The notes: a model not told the origin generated them from the letters alone. DNA of 64,000 bases from Pseudonocardia humida (GCF_023898865.1 NZ_JAGSOV010000082.1:1-64000); one strand, 5' to 3'; counted from the stretch's first letter, positions 8,722-18,554 are shown. Translations and numbers: made by a program.

Positions 8722-8794
8722 AGCGGCGTCGTCGAGCGCCGCGCGGGCCCCGCCGTCGGCCCGCACCCCGCACGCCCCTCGGAGGAAGTCGACC

Positions 8795-10438
8795 GTGTCC
8801 ACATCCACCGGCCGCACGCCGGACGCCGCCACCCCACCGGCCGGCGCCGACCGGACCAGCCCGGCGTCGACGCCGCCCCCGTCGGCCGAGGGCAGCGGGG
8901 CGATGACGCACCGGCAGACCCTCGAGGCACTGTCGGGGATGCTGCTGGCGATGTTCACCGCGTTCCTGTCCAGCACGATCGTCTCGAACGCGCTGCCGAC
9001 GATCATCGTGGACCTGGACGGCACGCAGAACCAGTACACCTGGATCGTCACCGCCACCCTGCTGGCCTCCACCGCGACCACCCCGATCTGGGGCAAGCTC
9101 TCCGACCTGGTCAGCAAGAAGCTGCTGGTCCAGCTGGCCATCGGGATCTTCACCATCGGCTCCATCGGCGCCGGGTTCGCGCACAGCGTCGAGGTGCTGA
9201 TCGCCTGGCGGGTGCTGCAGGGCCTGGGGCTGGGCGGCCTGCAGGCGCTCATCATGATCGTCGTCGCGGCGATGATCAGCCCGCGCGAGCGCGGCCGCTA
9301 CACCGGGCCCATCGCCGGGGTGATGTCGGTGGCCCCGGTGGCCGGCCCGCTGATCGGCGGGCTCATCGTGGACACCGACTGGCTGGGCTGGCGCTGGTGC
9401 TTCTGGGTCGGCGCGCCGCTGGCGGTCGTCTCGCTCGTGCTCGTGCAGCGCACGCTGAACCTGCCCGTCGTCAAGCGCCCGGTGCACATCGACTACCTGG
9501 GCGCCGCGCTGATCGCCGGCGGCGTGAGCGACCTGCTCATCTGGATCACCCTGGGCGGCAACCGGTTCGCGTGGGGCTCGCCGACCTCGCTGTGGCTGGC
9601 CGCGCTCGGCGTCGCGCTGCTGGCGGCGGCCGTGGTCGTCGAGTCGCGGGTGAAGGAGCCGATCATCCCGCTGCGGCTGTTCCGCGACCGCACCACCACC
9701 CTGGCCACCATCGGCAGCATCTCCGTCGGCGTCGCCCTGTTCGGCAGCGCGGTCTTCCTCGGGCAGTACTTCCAGATCGCCCGCGGCTACACCCCCACCG
9801 CCGCCGGCCTGCTCACCCTGCCGATGATCATCGGATCGACCCTGTCGTCGATCGCGTCCGGGCAGCTGATCACCCGGTTCGGCAGGTGGAAGGGCTTCCT
9901 GGTCGCCGGCTCGGTGCTGATGGTCGTCGGGTTCGGGCTGCTGGCCACCACCGACCACGACACCGACATGGTGCTGATCGGCGCCTACCTGCTGCTCCTG
10001 GGCGTCGGGATGGGCATGACCATGCAGAACACGGTGCTGGCCGTGCAGAACTCGGTGGCCGTGCGCGACCTCGGCGCCGCGACCTCCACCGTGACGTTCT
10101 TCCGCTCGCTGGGCGGCACCGCCGGGGTCTCCGTGCTCGGCGCGGTGCTGGCCACCCACGTCGCCGACCTGATCGCCCGCGGGCTGGCCACCGCCGGGAT
10201 CCCGGTGCCCGGGGACGCGGCGGCGGGCGGCGTCGGGATCGGGTCGCTCGACCGGCTCCCGGCCCCGGTGGCCGAGATCGTGCGCAGCTCCTACGGCGAC
10301 GCCACCGCGCTGGTCTTCCTCATCGCCGCGGTCCTGTCGGTCGTCACGGTGGTGACCGTCGCGCTGATCCGGGAGGTGCCGCTGCGCACCGGCGTCGGGG
10401 ATGAGCCCCCGGCCGGTGCGCGAACCGCGGCGCGCTGA
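8795..10438 (+). CDS. MFS drug-efflux transporter (DHA2, EmrB/QacA type)
   Basis: A 547-residue proton-driven exporter with about 14 membrane helices. The first span is followed by SSTIVSNALPTIIVDLDG (motif D1 area), and motif A (GKLSDLVSKKLL) and motif C (GPLIGGLIVD) are recognisable. It starts at GTG after a strong GGAGGAAG site, with a 35-residue Pro/Thr-rich cytoplasmic leader before the conserved MTHRQTLEALSG. Position behind the MarR gene suggests repression by it. Likely substrates are amphipathic drugs or a cell metabolite. Confidence 0.9.
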   Translation: MSTSTGRTPDAATPPAGADRTSPASTPPPSAEGSGAMTHRQTLEALSGMLLAMFTAFLSSTIVSNALPTIIVDLDGTQNQYTWIVTATLLASTATTPIWGKLSDLVSKKLLVQLAIGIFTIGSIGAGFAHSVEVLIAWRVLQGLGLGGLQALIMIVVAAMISPRERGRYTGPIAGVMSVAPVAGPLIGGLIVDTDWLGWRWCFWVGAPLAVVSLVLVQRTLNLPVVKRPVHIDYLGAALIAGGVSDLLIWITLGGNRFAWGSPTSLWLAALGVALLAAAVVVESRVKEPIIPLRLFRDRTTTLATIGSISVGVALFGSAVFLGQYFQIARGYTPTAAGLLTLPMIIGSTLSSIASGQLITRFGRWKGFLVAGSVLMVVGFGLLATTDHDTDMVLIGAYLLLLGVGMGMTMQNTVLAVQNSVAVRDLGAATSTVTFFRSLGGTAGVSVLGAVLATHVADLIARGLATAGIPVPGDAAAGGVGIGSLDRLPAPVAEIVRSSYGDATALVFLIAAVLSVVTVVTVALIREVPLRTGVGDEPPAGARTAAR

Positions 10439-10441
10439 CCC

Positions 10442-11779
10442 TCATCCCGCGCGGGCCGAGCGGCGCACGGGCTCGTCGGAGGTCAGCCCGCGGCGCAGCG
10501 TCTCGGTCATCAGGTACGAGCAGGCGAACGAGATCAGCGCGACCCCCAGCACGAACCCGGCCACCGAGTACACGGTGCCGGTCCAGGCGACCAGCGCGGT
10601 GCAGGCCAGCGGGGCCATCCCGCCCAGCACCGCGGCCAGCTGGTAGGCCAGGGAGCTGCCGCTGTAGCGCATGCGGGTGGTGAACTGCTCGGCGAAGTAC
10701 GCCGACTGCGGGCCGTAGATCGCGCTGCGGCAGACCTGCACGATGAGGCCGCCGAGCAGGTAGAGCCAGATGTTGCCGGTCGAGACCAGGAAGAAGTACG
10801 GGAAGGCGAACAGCACCAGCAGCGCCATCCCGCCGAGGAACAGCTTGCGGCGCCCGACGAAGTCCGACAGCAGCCCGAACGCCAGGATCATCGGGATGTC
10901 CGACAGGCTCAGCGCGGCGTTGGCGTTGAGCACCGCCGTGCGGTCGTAGCCCAGCTCGGTGGTGGCGTAGGAGACCAGCCACACCGAGCCGACGTAGAAG
11001 GTGGCGTGGGTGGCCACGAACGAGCCGGCCGCCAGCGCGATCTCCTTCGGGTAGGTGCGCAGCGCGTCCAGCACCGGCATCCGGGCGGCGGACTTCGAGT
11101 CGAGGGTCTCCTGGAAGATGCGGCTCTCGCTGACCGCCAGCCGGATCCACAGCCCGACCCCGATCAGCACCACGCTGACCAGGAACGGCACCCGCCAGCC
11201 CCAGGACAGGAACTGCTCGTCGGTCAGGGTGGCCGACAGCAGGGCGAACATCGCGGTGCCGAGCACCAGCCCGGCGGGCACCCCCACCTGCGGCCAGGCG
11301 CCGTAGAACCCGCGCCGGTTCGCCGGGGCGTGCTCGACGGCCATCAGCGCGGCACCGCCCCACTCGCCGCCGACGCCGAAGCCCTGCGCGAACCGCAGCA
11401 GCACCAGCAGCACCGGCGCCCACACGCCGATGGTGTCGTAGCCGGGCAGCACCCCCATGAGCAGCGTGGCCGCGCCCATCAGCAGCAGCGACCACACCAG
11501 CATCGGCTTGCGCCCGACCCGGTCGCCGAAGTGCGCGAACACCGCCCCGCCGACGGGGCGGGCGATGAACCCGACCGAGAACGAGGCGAACGCGGCCAGG
11601 GTGCCGGTCAGCGGGTCGAACTCGGGGAAGAACACCTGGTTGAACACCAGCGCGGCGGCCGTGCCGAAGATGAAGAAGTCGTACCACTCGATCGTCGTGC
11701 CGACGAGGCTGGCGAAGGCGACCTTGCGCGAGGAGCGCCGGTCGGCGGATGCGGTGGGGGCGGGATCGGTCGAGGACAT
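10442..11779 (-). CDS. MFS transporter, metabolite:H+ symporter (MHS) type
   Basis: A 445-residue 12-helix transporter of the proline/betaine/shikimate-type MHS family. Signature segments are LVGTTIEWYDFFIFGTAAA near residues 25-45, HFGDRVGRKPMLVW (motif A) near 90 and RFAQGFGVGGEWGGAALM near 130. It should import a small organic acid or betaine with protons. A GAAGGACACC site precedes the ATG. It is divergent from the acyl-CoA ligase gene (84 bp apart), so it may bring in that enzyme's substrate; this is inference. Confidence 0.9.
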   Translation of the reverse strand: MSSTDPAPTASADRRSSRKVAFASLVGTTIEWYDFFIFGTAAALVFNQVFFPEFDPLTGTLAAFASFSVGFIARPVGGAVFAHFGDRVGRKPMLVWSLLLMGAATLLMGVLPGYDTIGVWAPVLLVLLRFAQGFGVGGEWGGAALMAVEHAPANRRGFYGAWPQVGVPAGLVLGTAMFALLSATLTDEQFLSWGWRVPFLVSVVLIGVGLWIRLAVSESRIFQETLDSKSAARMPVLDALRTYPKEIALAAGSFVATHATFYVGSVWLVSYATTELGYDRTAVLNANAALSLSDIPMILAFGLLSDFVGRRKLFLGGMALLVLFAFPYFFLVSTGNIWLYLLGGLIVQVCRSAIYGPQSAYFAEQFTTRMRYSGSSLAYQLAAVLGGMAPLACTALVAWTGTVYSVAGFVLGVALISFACSYLMTETLRRGLTSDEPVRRSARAG

Positions 11780-11863
11780 CGGTGTCCTTCCTGCGCGTGG
11801 TGTGACTGCGCTCACCGAAGTACCCCGCAGCCGCCCGCGCTCAACCCGGTCCAGACTGACCGC

Positions 11864-13468
11864 ATGCGCCAGCCGTTCCGTCCCGGCACCGAGGCCGACA
11901 TCGCCCGGGCCCGCCAGCACTCGCTCGGCGACCTCCTGCACCGCACCGCCCGCCGCGACCCCGACAAGCTCGCGGTCGTCGCCGGCGACCTGCGGGTGAC
12001 CTACGCCGAGTTCGACGCGGCGGTGAACCGGTGCGCGAACGCGCTGGCCGCGCGCGGGCTGGCCAAGGGCGACCGGCTCGCGCTGCTGTCGCACAACAGC
12101 TGGCAGTACGCGGTGCTGGCGTTCGCCACCGCCAAGCTCGGCGTGGTGCTGGTGCCGGTCAACTTCATGCTGGGCGCCGAGGAGATCGCCTTCATCCTCG
12201 GCCACAGCGGCGCCACGGCGATGGTCGCCGAGGACGCCCTGGCCCCGACCGCGGAGAAGGCGCTGGCCACCGCGGGCGTCACCGGTGGGGTGCGCGGCTG
12301 GATCGGGCTGTCCGGGGCCGCGCCGTCGGCGGGCTGGGAGGACGTCGACGCCTGGTGGCGCGGCGGTGACGACAGCGCGCCGGACGTCGTCGTGGCCGAC
12401 GACGACCCGCTGCGGCTGATGTACACCTCCGGCACCGAGTCGCGCCCGAAGGGCGTGATGCTGTCGAGCCGATCGCTGATCAGCCAGTACGTCTCCTGCG
12501 TGATCGACGGCGGGATGGCCGCCGACGACGTCGAGGTGCACTCGCTGCCGATGTACCACTGCGCGCAGTTGGACTGCTTCTTCTCCGTCGACGTCTACCT
12601 GGGCGCCACCTCGATCATCCTGCCCGGGCCCGACCCGGCCGCGCTGCTGGCCACGATCGCCCGGGAGAAGGTCACCAAGCTGTTCTGCCCGCCCACGGTG
12701 TGGATCTCCCTGCTGCGCCACCCCGACTTCGACACGACCGACCTGTCCAGCCTGCGCAAGGGCTACTACGGCGCCTCGCCGATGCCGGTGGAGGTGCTGC
12801 GCGAGCTGGCGCGCCGGCTGCCCGACGTGGCGCTGTGGAACTTCTACGGCCAGACCGAGATGTCCCCGCTGGCCACCATCCTGCGCCCGCACGAGCAGCT
12901 GGAGCGGGCCGGTAGCGCGGGCAAGGCCTCGATCAACGTCGAGACGATGCTGGTCGACGACGACGGCGACCCGGTGCCGCCCGGCGAGATCGGCGAGATC
13001 GTGCACCGCAGCCCGCACGCCGCGCTGGGCTACTACGACGACGAGGAGAAGACCGCCGCGGCCTTCGCCGGCGGCTGGTTCCACTCCGGCGACCTGGGGA
13101 TCATGACCGCCGACGGCTACCTGTCGGTGGTCGACCGGAAGAAGGACATGATCAAGACCGGCGGCGAGAACGTGGCCAGCCGGGAGGTCGAGGAGGCGAT
13201 CTACGAGCTCGACGGGGTGGCCGAGGTCGCCGTGTTCGGGATCAGCCACCCGCACTGGATCGAGGCCGTGACCGCGGTCGTGGTGGCCAAGCCCGGCGCC
13301 ACGCTGGCCGCCGAGCAGGTCCACGCGCACGCCAGGGCGAAGCTCGCCGGCTACAAGCGCCCCAAATACGTGGTGCTGGCCGACGCGCTGCCCAAGAACC
13401 CCAGCGGCAAGATCCTCAAGCGCGAGCTGCGCACCGAGCACGCCAACCTCGCCGAGATGGACACCTGA
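11864..13468 (+). CDS. Acyl-CoA synthetase (AMP-forming)
   Basis: A 534-residue ANL-superfamily ligase that activates a carboxylic acid with ATP and CoA. Motifs: YTSGTESRPKGVML near residue 185 (P-loop), NFYGQTEMSP near 325, GWFHSGDLGIM near 405, DRKKDMIKTGGENV near 425 and the catalytic-lysine region NPSGKILKRELR near 510. The chain-length preference is not readable; it resembles FadD-type medium/long-chain enzymes. The ATG follows immediately after GACCGC without a strong ribosome site, so a leaderless or short-leader mRNA is possible. It ends at the large palindrome shared with the convergent methyltransferase. Confidence 0.9.
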   Translation: MRQPFRPGTEADIARARQHSLGDLLHRTARRDPDKLAVVAGDLRVTYAEFDAAVNRCANALAARGLAKGDRLALLSHNSWQYAVLAFATAKLGVVLVPVNFMLGAEEIAFILGHSGATAMVAEDALAPTAEKALATAGVTGGVRGWIGLSGAAPSAGWEDVDAWWRGGDDSAPDVVVADDDPLRLMYTSGTESRPKGVMLSSRSLISQYVSCVIDGGMAADDVEVHSLPMYHCAQLDCFFSVDVYLGATSIILPGPDPAALLATIAREKVTKLFCPPTVWISLLRHPDFDTTDLSSLRKGYYGASPMPVEVLRELARRLPDVALWNFYGQTEMSPLATILRPHEQLERAGSAGKASINVETMLVDDDGDPVPPGEIGEIVHRSPHAALGYYDDEEKTAAAFAGGWFHSGDLGIMTADGYLSVVDRKKDMIKTGGENVASREVEEAIYELDGVAEVAVFGISHPHWIEAVTAVVVAKPGATLAAEQVHAHARAKLAGYKRPKYVVLADALPKNPSGKILKRELRTEHANLAEMDT

Positions 13469-13508
13469 CCCGCTCCCCACCGCAGCCGCGGATCCCCCGT
13501 CGGCCCGG

Positions 13509-13561
13509 GTCAGGAAAGCCACCATCAGGACATCCGGCGTCCTGATGGTGGCTTTCCTGAC
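13509..13561. terminator. Perfect 23-bp inverted repeat, bidirectional terminator candidate
   Basis: GTCAGGAAAGCCACCATCAGGAC and its exact reverse complement occupy 13509-13531 and 13539-13561 around a 7-nt loop (ATCCGGC). It sits between two convergent genes, 40 bp after the ligase stop and 55 bp beyond the methyltransferase stop, so it can terminate both transcripts. The stem is longer and less GC-rich than ordinary terminators here, suggesting it may be a member of a dispersed repeat family. Confidence 0.8.
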
Positions 13562-13563
13562 GT

Positions 13564-13606
13564 CGGGGGCGGGGGTGGGTGGGAGGGGTGGGAGGGGTGG
13601 GAGGGG
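13564..13606 (+). other. G-tract cluster, possible G-quadruplex
   Basis: Directly beside the palindrome are at least eight runs of three to five guanines on the plus strand, with the unit GTGGGAGGG repeated about three times. This meets the usual sequence pattern for an intramolecular G-quadruplex. On the minus strand it lies just downstream of the methyltransferase stop. Confidence 0.5.
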
Positions 13607-13615
13607 CGGCGCGGA

Positions 13616-14662
13616 TCAGGGGCGGATCTCGTAGGCCACGTTGAAGGCGCTCTGCGCGGCGCGGCGGAACCGGGTGAACCCGGCCTGCGCCACGACCCCC
13701 CGGATCGCCGCCTCGCCCGCCTGCGCCCCGAGCGCCTGCCCGCCCTCCTGGGACAGGGCGTTGGGCACGCAGAGGAACGTCGAGCCCGCGTAGTACAGCC
13801 GCCCGACGGGGTTGAAGGTGTCCTCCACGCGCTCGCCCGCGGCCGGCTCGACCAGCAGCCAGGTGCCGTCCGGGGCGAGCGACTCGCGCACCCGCCGCGC
13901 GGCGCCCACCGGGTCGCCCATGTCGTGCAGGCAGTCGAACATCGTCACCAGGTCGTAGCCGGTGCCGGTGAAGGCCTGGGCGGTGGCCACCTCGAAGCCG
14001 ACCCGGTCGCCCACCCCGGCCTCGGCGGCCCGCTTGCGGGCCAGTTCGACCGAGGCGCCGTGGTAGTCCGACCCGGCCACGGTGGTGCGCGGGAAGGCCT
14101 GGGCGAGCAGCACCGAGGTCGAGCCCAGCCCGCAGCCCACGTCGGCCACCCGGGCGCCCGCGGTCAGCTTGGCCTCGACGCCCTCCAGCGCCGGGATCCA
14201 GTTCGGGACGAGCTCGGCGACGTAGCCGGGGCGGTAGAACGCGTCGCAGCCGACGAAGACCTCGTCGTCGTGCTCGTGCCAGGCGACGCCCTCGCCGGTG
14301 CGGAACGCCTCGGTCAGCTGCGGCACGGCGCGCAGGTAGCCGGTCACGGTCCGGGCCGCCGCCGGCAGGTCCGGGCCGTTCGGGTCGGCCAGGCAGAACG
14401 CCTGCTCCGGGGTCAGCGAGAACTCCGCGGTCCGCGGGTCGTACTCGACGTACCCGCCGGCGGCCTGGCCGCGCAGCCACTCGGTCAGGTAGCGGGTGTC
14501 GCACCCGGTGCGCTCGGCCAGCTGCCCCGGCGTCGCCGGGCCCTCGGCCAACGCGCGGTACAGGCCGAGCCGGCTGCCGATCGCCACCGCGCCCGCCGAC
14601 CCGGCCGCGCCGAGGTCGGCGACGAACCGGCCGAGGAACTCGGTCACCTTGTCGTGGTCCAT
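13616..14662 (-). CDS. SAM-dependent methyltransferase with winged-helix N-domain
   Basis: A 348-residue class I methyltransferase. The N-terminal part is a winged-helix dimerisation domain (GPATPGQLAERTGCDTRYLTEW near residues 41-62) as in Rv2258c-like proteins. The SAM motif ADVGCGLGSTSVLLAQAFP is near 170-190 and the acidic FDCLHDMGDP near 240. The substrate is unknown. It is divergent from the AfsR/SARP regulator gene, 185 bp apart. Its 3' end faces the palindrome. Confidence 0.85.
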   Translation of the reverse strand: MDHDKVTEFLGRFVADLGAAGSAGAVAIGSRLGLYRALAEGPATPGQLAERTGCDTRYLTEWLRGQAAGGYVEYDPRTAEFSLTPEQAFCLADPNGPDLPAAARTVTGYLRAVPQLTEAFRTGEGVAWHEHDDEVFVGCDAFYRPGYVAELVPNWIPALEGVEAKLTAGARVADVGCGLGSTSVLLAQAFPRTTVAGSDYHGASVELARKRAAEAGVGDRVGFEVATAQAFTGTGYDLVTMFDCLHDMGDPVGAARRVRESLAPDGTWLLVEPAAGERVEDTFNPVGRLYYAGSTFLCVPNALSQEGGQALGAQAGEAAIRGVVAQAGFTRFRRAAQSAFNVAYEIRP

Positions 14663-14847
14663 GCTCGTTCTTCCTCCTCTCGGCCCCCGGCGGGGTGCCG
14701 GCGACGAGGGGAGGTTCGGCCCGGCCGCTCTCCCGGCGCTGGCACGCGCTGTCCGCGCGCTGTCCCGCCCTGAGATCCGGCCGCGCGTGCGCGACCGGGT
14801 CTCCCGGGAGCGCCGCGCAGCGGGCATCCTGTGCCCGGAGGTGGTCG

Positions 14848-17709
14848 ATGGGCGCGTCGCCGGTGCGGGTGGAGGTGCTCGGGCCGCTGCGCGTGCTCGT
14901 CGACGGCGCGCCGGTCGAGGTGCCCGGGCCCAAGCGCCGGGCCGTGCTCGCGCTGCTGGCGCTGGCCGAGGGGCGCACGGTCCCGGTCGACGACCTGCTC
15001 GACGCGCTGTGGCCCGACGCCGTGCCGGACTCCGGGCGCCAGGCCCTGCAGACCCACGTCTCGCGGCTGCGCGGCCACCTCGGGCCGGCGGCCGCGCGGC
15101 TGCGCACCACCGAGGCCGGCTACCGCCTCGACCTCGGCCCCGACCAGCTCGACGTGGCCCAGGCCCGCGAGCTGCTCGACGGTGCCCGCGCCGCGGCCCG
15201 GCACGACCCGGCCGACGCCGCGGCGCGCCTGTGGCGGGCGCACGCCCTCTGGCGCGGTCCGGTCCTGCCCGACCTCGCCGGGATCGGCCCGATCGCCACG
15301 GCGGTGCAGGGGTGCGCCCGGCTGCGCCAGGAGATCGTCGACGCCCTGGTGACCGCGGCGACCGACGCCGGGCAGGGAGAGCGGGTGGCCGGGTTGGCCG
15401 CCCAGGCGCACGCCGCGGACCCGCTGCGCGAACCCGCGGTGCTCGCCCACATGCGCGTGCTGGCCGCGACCGGACGGGCGCCGCAGGCGCTGGACGTGGG
15501 CCGCGAGTACCGCAGGCTGCTGGCCGAGGAGACGGGACTGGACCCGGCGCCGGCGCTGGCCGAGCTCGAGCGCGACATCGCAGGCGGTGCCGCCGGGCCC
15601 GTCCCCGACCGGGTCGCCGCGCCCGTCCTGCCCACGACCCGACTGATCGGTCGCGACGGCGAGGTCGGCGCCGTGCACCGGCTGCTCGCCACGGAGCGGT
15701 TGGTCACCGTGGTCGGGCCGGGCGGCGTGGGCAAGACCCGGGTCGCCACCGAGGTCGCGCGCGGCAGCGACGCGGTGACGGTGCTGCTGCTGGCCCCGGT
15801 GACCGACCAGGGGGCCATCCCGCACGCGCTGGCCGCGGCGCTGCGGCTGACCGTCGCCCGGGGCGACGTCCTGGCGGCCTGCGCCGCGGTGCTCGGCGAC
15901 CGCCCCGCCCTGCTGGTGGTCGACAACTGCGAGCACCTGCTCGACGCGGTCCGCGACACCGTCGGGGCGCTGCTGTCCGCGTGCCCGCGGCTGTCGGTGC
16001 TGGCCACCAGCCGCGAGCCGCTCGGGCTGCCCGCGGAGTACGCCTTCCGGCTGGCCCCGCTGCCGCTGCCCGGCCCCGACGACGCCGGGGCCGATCCTGC
16101 GGCCCTGGCGCGGGTTCCGTCGGTGGCGGTCTTCCTCGAGCGGGCCGCCAGGGCCCGCCCCGGCGCCGCGCCGACCCGCGAGCAGCTGCGCACGGTCGCC
16201 GACATCGTCCGGCGCCTGGACGGGGTGCCGCTGGCCATCGAGCTGGCCGCCGGGCGGCTGTCCAGCTTCTCGCTGGCCGAGCTGCGCGCCCGGCTGGACC
16301 GCTCGCTGGACCTGCTCGGCGGCGGCCGCGCCACGGGCGACGCCCGGCACCGCACCCTGAGGGCCACCGTCGAGTGGTCCTACCTGCTGCTCACCGACGA
16401 GCAGCGGCGGCTGTTCCGGCAGCTGTCGGTCTTCGCCGACGGCGTCGACCTCGACACCGCCGAGCGGCTCGCCGCCGAGCTCGATCCGGGCTCGGACCCG
16501 GGCAGCGCGCTGGCCCGACTGGTCGACGCGTCGATGGTCGAGGCCGATTTCGGCGCCGCGGACGGGACCGGCGGCACCCGCTACCGGATGCTGGAGACGC
16601 TGCGCGCCTACGGGAACGACCGGCTGGGCGCGGAGGGCGAGCAGGACGCCGCGGCCGCCCGGCTGATCCGCTGGGCGGTCGAGCTGACCGCGTGGTTCGC
16701 CGCGGAGGTGCTCACCGAGCGCGAGCCGGAGGCGGACGCGGTGCTGCGCCGGGAGCCGGCCAACCTGCGGGAGGCCTGGCGGCTGGCCCGCGGTCGCGGT
16801 GCGCTCGACGAGGCGGCGGCCATGGTGGCGTCGTTGATGGACGCGGTCGCCTACCGGGACCTGGTCGAGTTCCGCGGCTGGGCGCGGGAGCTGGCCGTCG
16901 AGTTCGCCGACGCCCGCCTCGCCGCGCACCCGCGGGCGGCCGCCGTGCTCGGGGTCGCCGCGGAGGCGGCCTACCAGAGCGGCGACTACGCCGGGGCCGA
17001 GCGGCTGGCCCGCGCCGGGCTCGCGCTCGCCACCGACGAGACCGCCCGCTCGTACTGCCTGCTGCCGCTCTCGGTGGCCGCGCTCGCCCGCGGCGCGCAC
17101 GCCGAAGCCGCCGGACACGCGCTGGAGGCCGCGGGCCTGGGTCCGCGCACGAGCGAGAGCTACGGGGTCGCCGCCCTGGCGACCGCCTACGCCGGCGACC
17201 TCGATCGCGCGCGAGCGCTGAACGAGCGCGCACTGGCCACCGCGACCTCGCCGATGCTGTGCTCCTGGACGGCCTACGTCGCCGGGGAGATCGACAACCT
17301 GGGCGGGCGCCACGAGCTCGCCGAGGCGCACTACCGGGAGGCGCTCGGGCTGGCCCGCCGGTCCGGGGCGACGTTCCTGGTCGGTGTGGCGACCGTCGGC
17401 CTGCTGAGCGTGCTGGCCGCGGCCGGGCGCACCGACGACGCCCTGCGCGGCTACCGCGACGTCGTCGAGTACTTCGCCCGCACCGGCAACTGGACCCACC
17501 TCTGGGCCACGCTGCGGGACCTGGCCGGCCTGCTCGACGGGCTCGGCGACGACGCGGCGGCGGTCCTGCTCGCCGCCGCCGCGGCCGCCCCGGACGCCCC
17601 GGCCGACGACCGCGGGGGTGGCGCCGGGCCGACCGCGCCGGCACCGGGGCGGGCCGAGGCGCTGGAGCTGGCCCGGCGGGCGATCGGGCGCAACCTCAGC
17701 CCGACGTGA
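14848..17709 (+). CDS. AfsR/SARP-family transcriptional regulator with NTPase domain
   Basis: A 953-residue regulator in three parts: an OmpR-like DNA-binding domain with the bacterial transcriptional activator domain (residues about 5-245, including VEVLGPLRVLVDG and SRLRGHLGPAAARLRTTEAGYRL); an AAA/NB-ARC NTPase with P-loop VVGPGGVGKTRVA near 287-299 and Walker B LLVVDNCEHLL near 350; and a C-terminal TPR-like helical region. Such proteins switch on secondary-metabolism or stress genes. The ATG at 14848 follows GGAGGTGGTCG. Its 3' end overlaps the convergent deacetylase gene by 14 bp. The divergent methyltransferase is a natural candidate target. Confidence 0.9.
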   Translation: MGASPVRVEVLGPLRVLVDGAPVEVPGPKRRAVLALLALAEGRTVPVDDLLDALWPDAVPDSGRQALQTHVSRLRGHLGPAAARLRTTEAGYRLDLGPDQLDVAQARELLDGARAAARHDPADAAARLWRAHALWRGPVLPDLAGIGPIATAVQGCARLRQEIVDALVTAATDAGQGERVAGLAAQAHAADPLREPAVLAHMRVLAATGRAPQALDVGREYRRLLAEETGLDPAPALAELERDIAGGAAGPVPDRVAAPVLPTTRLIGRDGEVGAVHRLLATERLVTVVGPGGVGKTRVATEVARGSDAVTVLLLAPVTDQGAIPHALAAALRLTVARGDVLAACAAVLGDRPALLVVDNCEHLLDAVRDTVGALLSACPRLSVLATSREPLGLPAEYAFRLAPLPLPGPDDAGADPAALARVPSVAVFLERAARARPGAAPTREQLRTVADIVRRLDGVPLAIELAAGRLSSFSLAELRARLDRSLDLLGGGRATGDARHRTLRATVEWSYLLLTDEQRRLFRQLSVFADGVDLDTAERLAAELDPGSDPGSALARLVDASMVEADFGAADGTGGTRYRMLETLRAYGNDRLGAEGEQDAAAARLIRWAVELTAWFAAEVLTEREPEADAVLRREPANLREAWRLARGRGALDEAAAMVASLMDAVAYRDLVEFRGWARELAVEFADARLAAHPRAAAVLGVAAEAAYQSGDYAGAERLARAGLALATDETARSYCLLPLSVAALARGAHAEAAGHALEAAGLGPRTSESYGVAALATAYAGDLDRARALNERALATATSPMLCSWTAYVAGEIDNLGGRHELAEAHYREALGLARRSGATFLVGVATVGLLSVLAAAGRTDDALRGYRDVVEYFARTGNWTHLWATLRDLAGLLDGLGDDAAAVLLAAAAAAPDAPADDRGGGAGPTAPAPGRAEALELARRAIGRNLSPT

Positions 17710-18457
17710 CCGCGGGCCGGTCGACCAGCGGGTGCAGCGCCCGCTCGACGTAGGCCTCCTGCGCCACCCACTCGGTGTAGGTCCGCACGCCCAGCTCGGC
17801 GATCAGGCCCGCGGTCTGGGTCCGCTGCTCGGCCAGCGCGCGGACCTTGCGGTCGGCGGTGCCCGGGTCCAGGACGACGTCGACGGCGAGCCGGTCGGCG
17901 GGTGTGGTGACCGGGTAGCCGGGCAGGTAGACCCCGAAGCGCTCGTCGATCGCGGCCCACCTCGTGGCGAACGCCTCCGGCACGGCCGCGTAGAGCAGCC
18001 GCGCTCCGGCCGGTGCCGCCTCGTCGAACGCGGCCGTGGTCCACGCGGACACCGCGCGGTGGTCCGGGTGGCCGGTGACGCCGTCCGGGCCGAATGTCAG
18101 CACGGTGTCCGGGCGGACCCGGTCGATCAGCTCGGCGAGGCGCCCGACCGGCTCGGCGGGGTCGACGCCGGCGCAGCCGCCGTCGGAGTAGCGCAGCCAG
18201 CGGTGCTCGGTGACCCCGAGGACCTGCAGGCAGCGGGCCAGCTCGGTGGTCCGGCGGGCGGCCAGCACGGGCGGCGGCCAGGTCCACGGGTCGGCGGTGC
18301 CCAGCTCACCGCGGGTGGCGGTCACGCACACGACGCGCGAGCCGGCGTCGCGGGCCAGGGCCATCAGCCCACCGGACAGGTAGGCCTCGTCGTCGGGGTG
18401 CGCCCACACGCCCAGCACGGTGCCCAGCGCGGTGATCCCGGAGGTGGAGGTGATCAT
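17696..18457 (-). CDS. PIG-L family deacetylase
   Basis: A 253-residue zinc-dependent N-deacetylase of the GlcNAc-PI / mycothiol MshB family. The metal motif AHPDDE is near residues 19-24 and the second motif GHPDH near 128. Members remove acetyl groups from amino-sugar conjugates; this one lacks evidence tying it to mycothiol itself. The start ATG (MITSTSGITALG) is preceded by GAAGGAACAACC, a good ribosome site. Confidence 0.85.
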   Translation of the reverse strand: MITSTSGITALGTVLGVWAHPDDEAYLSGGLMALARDAGSRVVCVTATRGELGTADPWTWPPPVLAARRTTELARCLQVLGVTEHRWLRYSDGGCAGVDPAEPVGRLAELIDRVRPDTVLTFGPDGVTGHPDHRAVSAWTTAAFDEAAPAGARLLYAAVPEAFATRWAAIDERFGVYLPGYPVTTPADRLAVDVVLDPGTADRKVRALAEQRTQTAGLIAELGVRTYTEWVAQEAYVERALHPLVDRPAVTSG

Positions 18458-18554
18458 GGTTGTTCCTTCCGTCCACCCGATGCTGCGACGGCGCGCTGCC
18501 ACGTCCCTGTCAGCGCGCTGACACCGCACCGGCGCACGCGTCCGGCGGCCGCGC

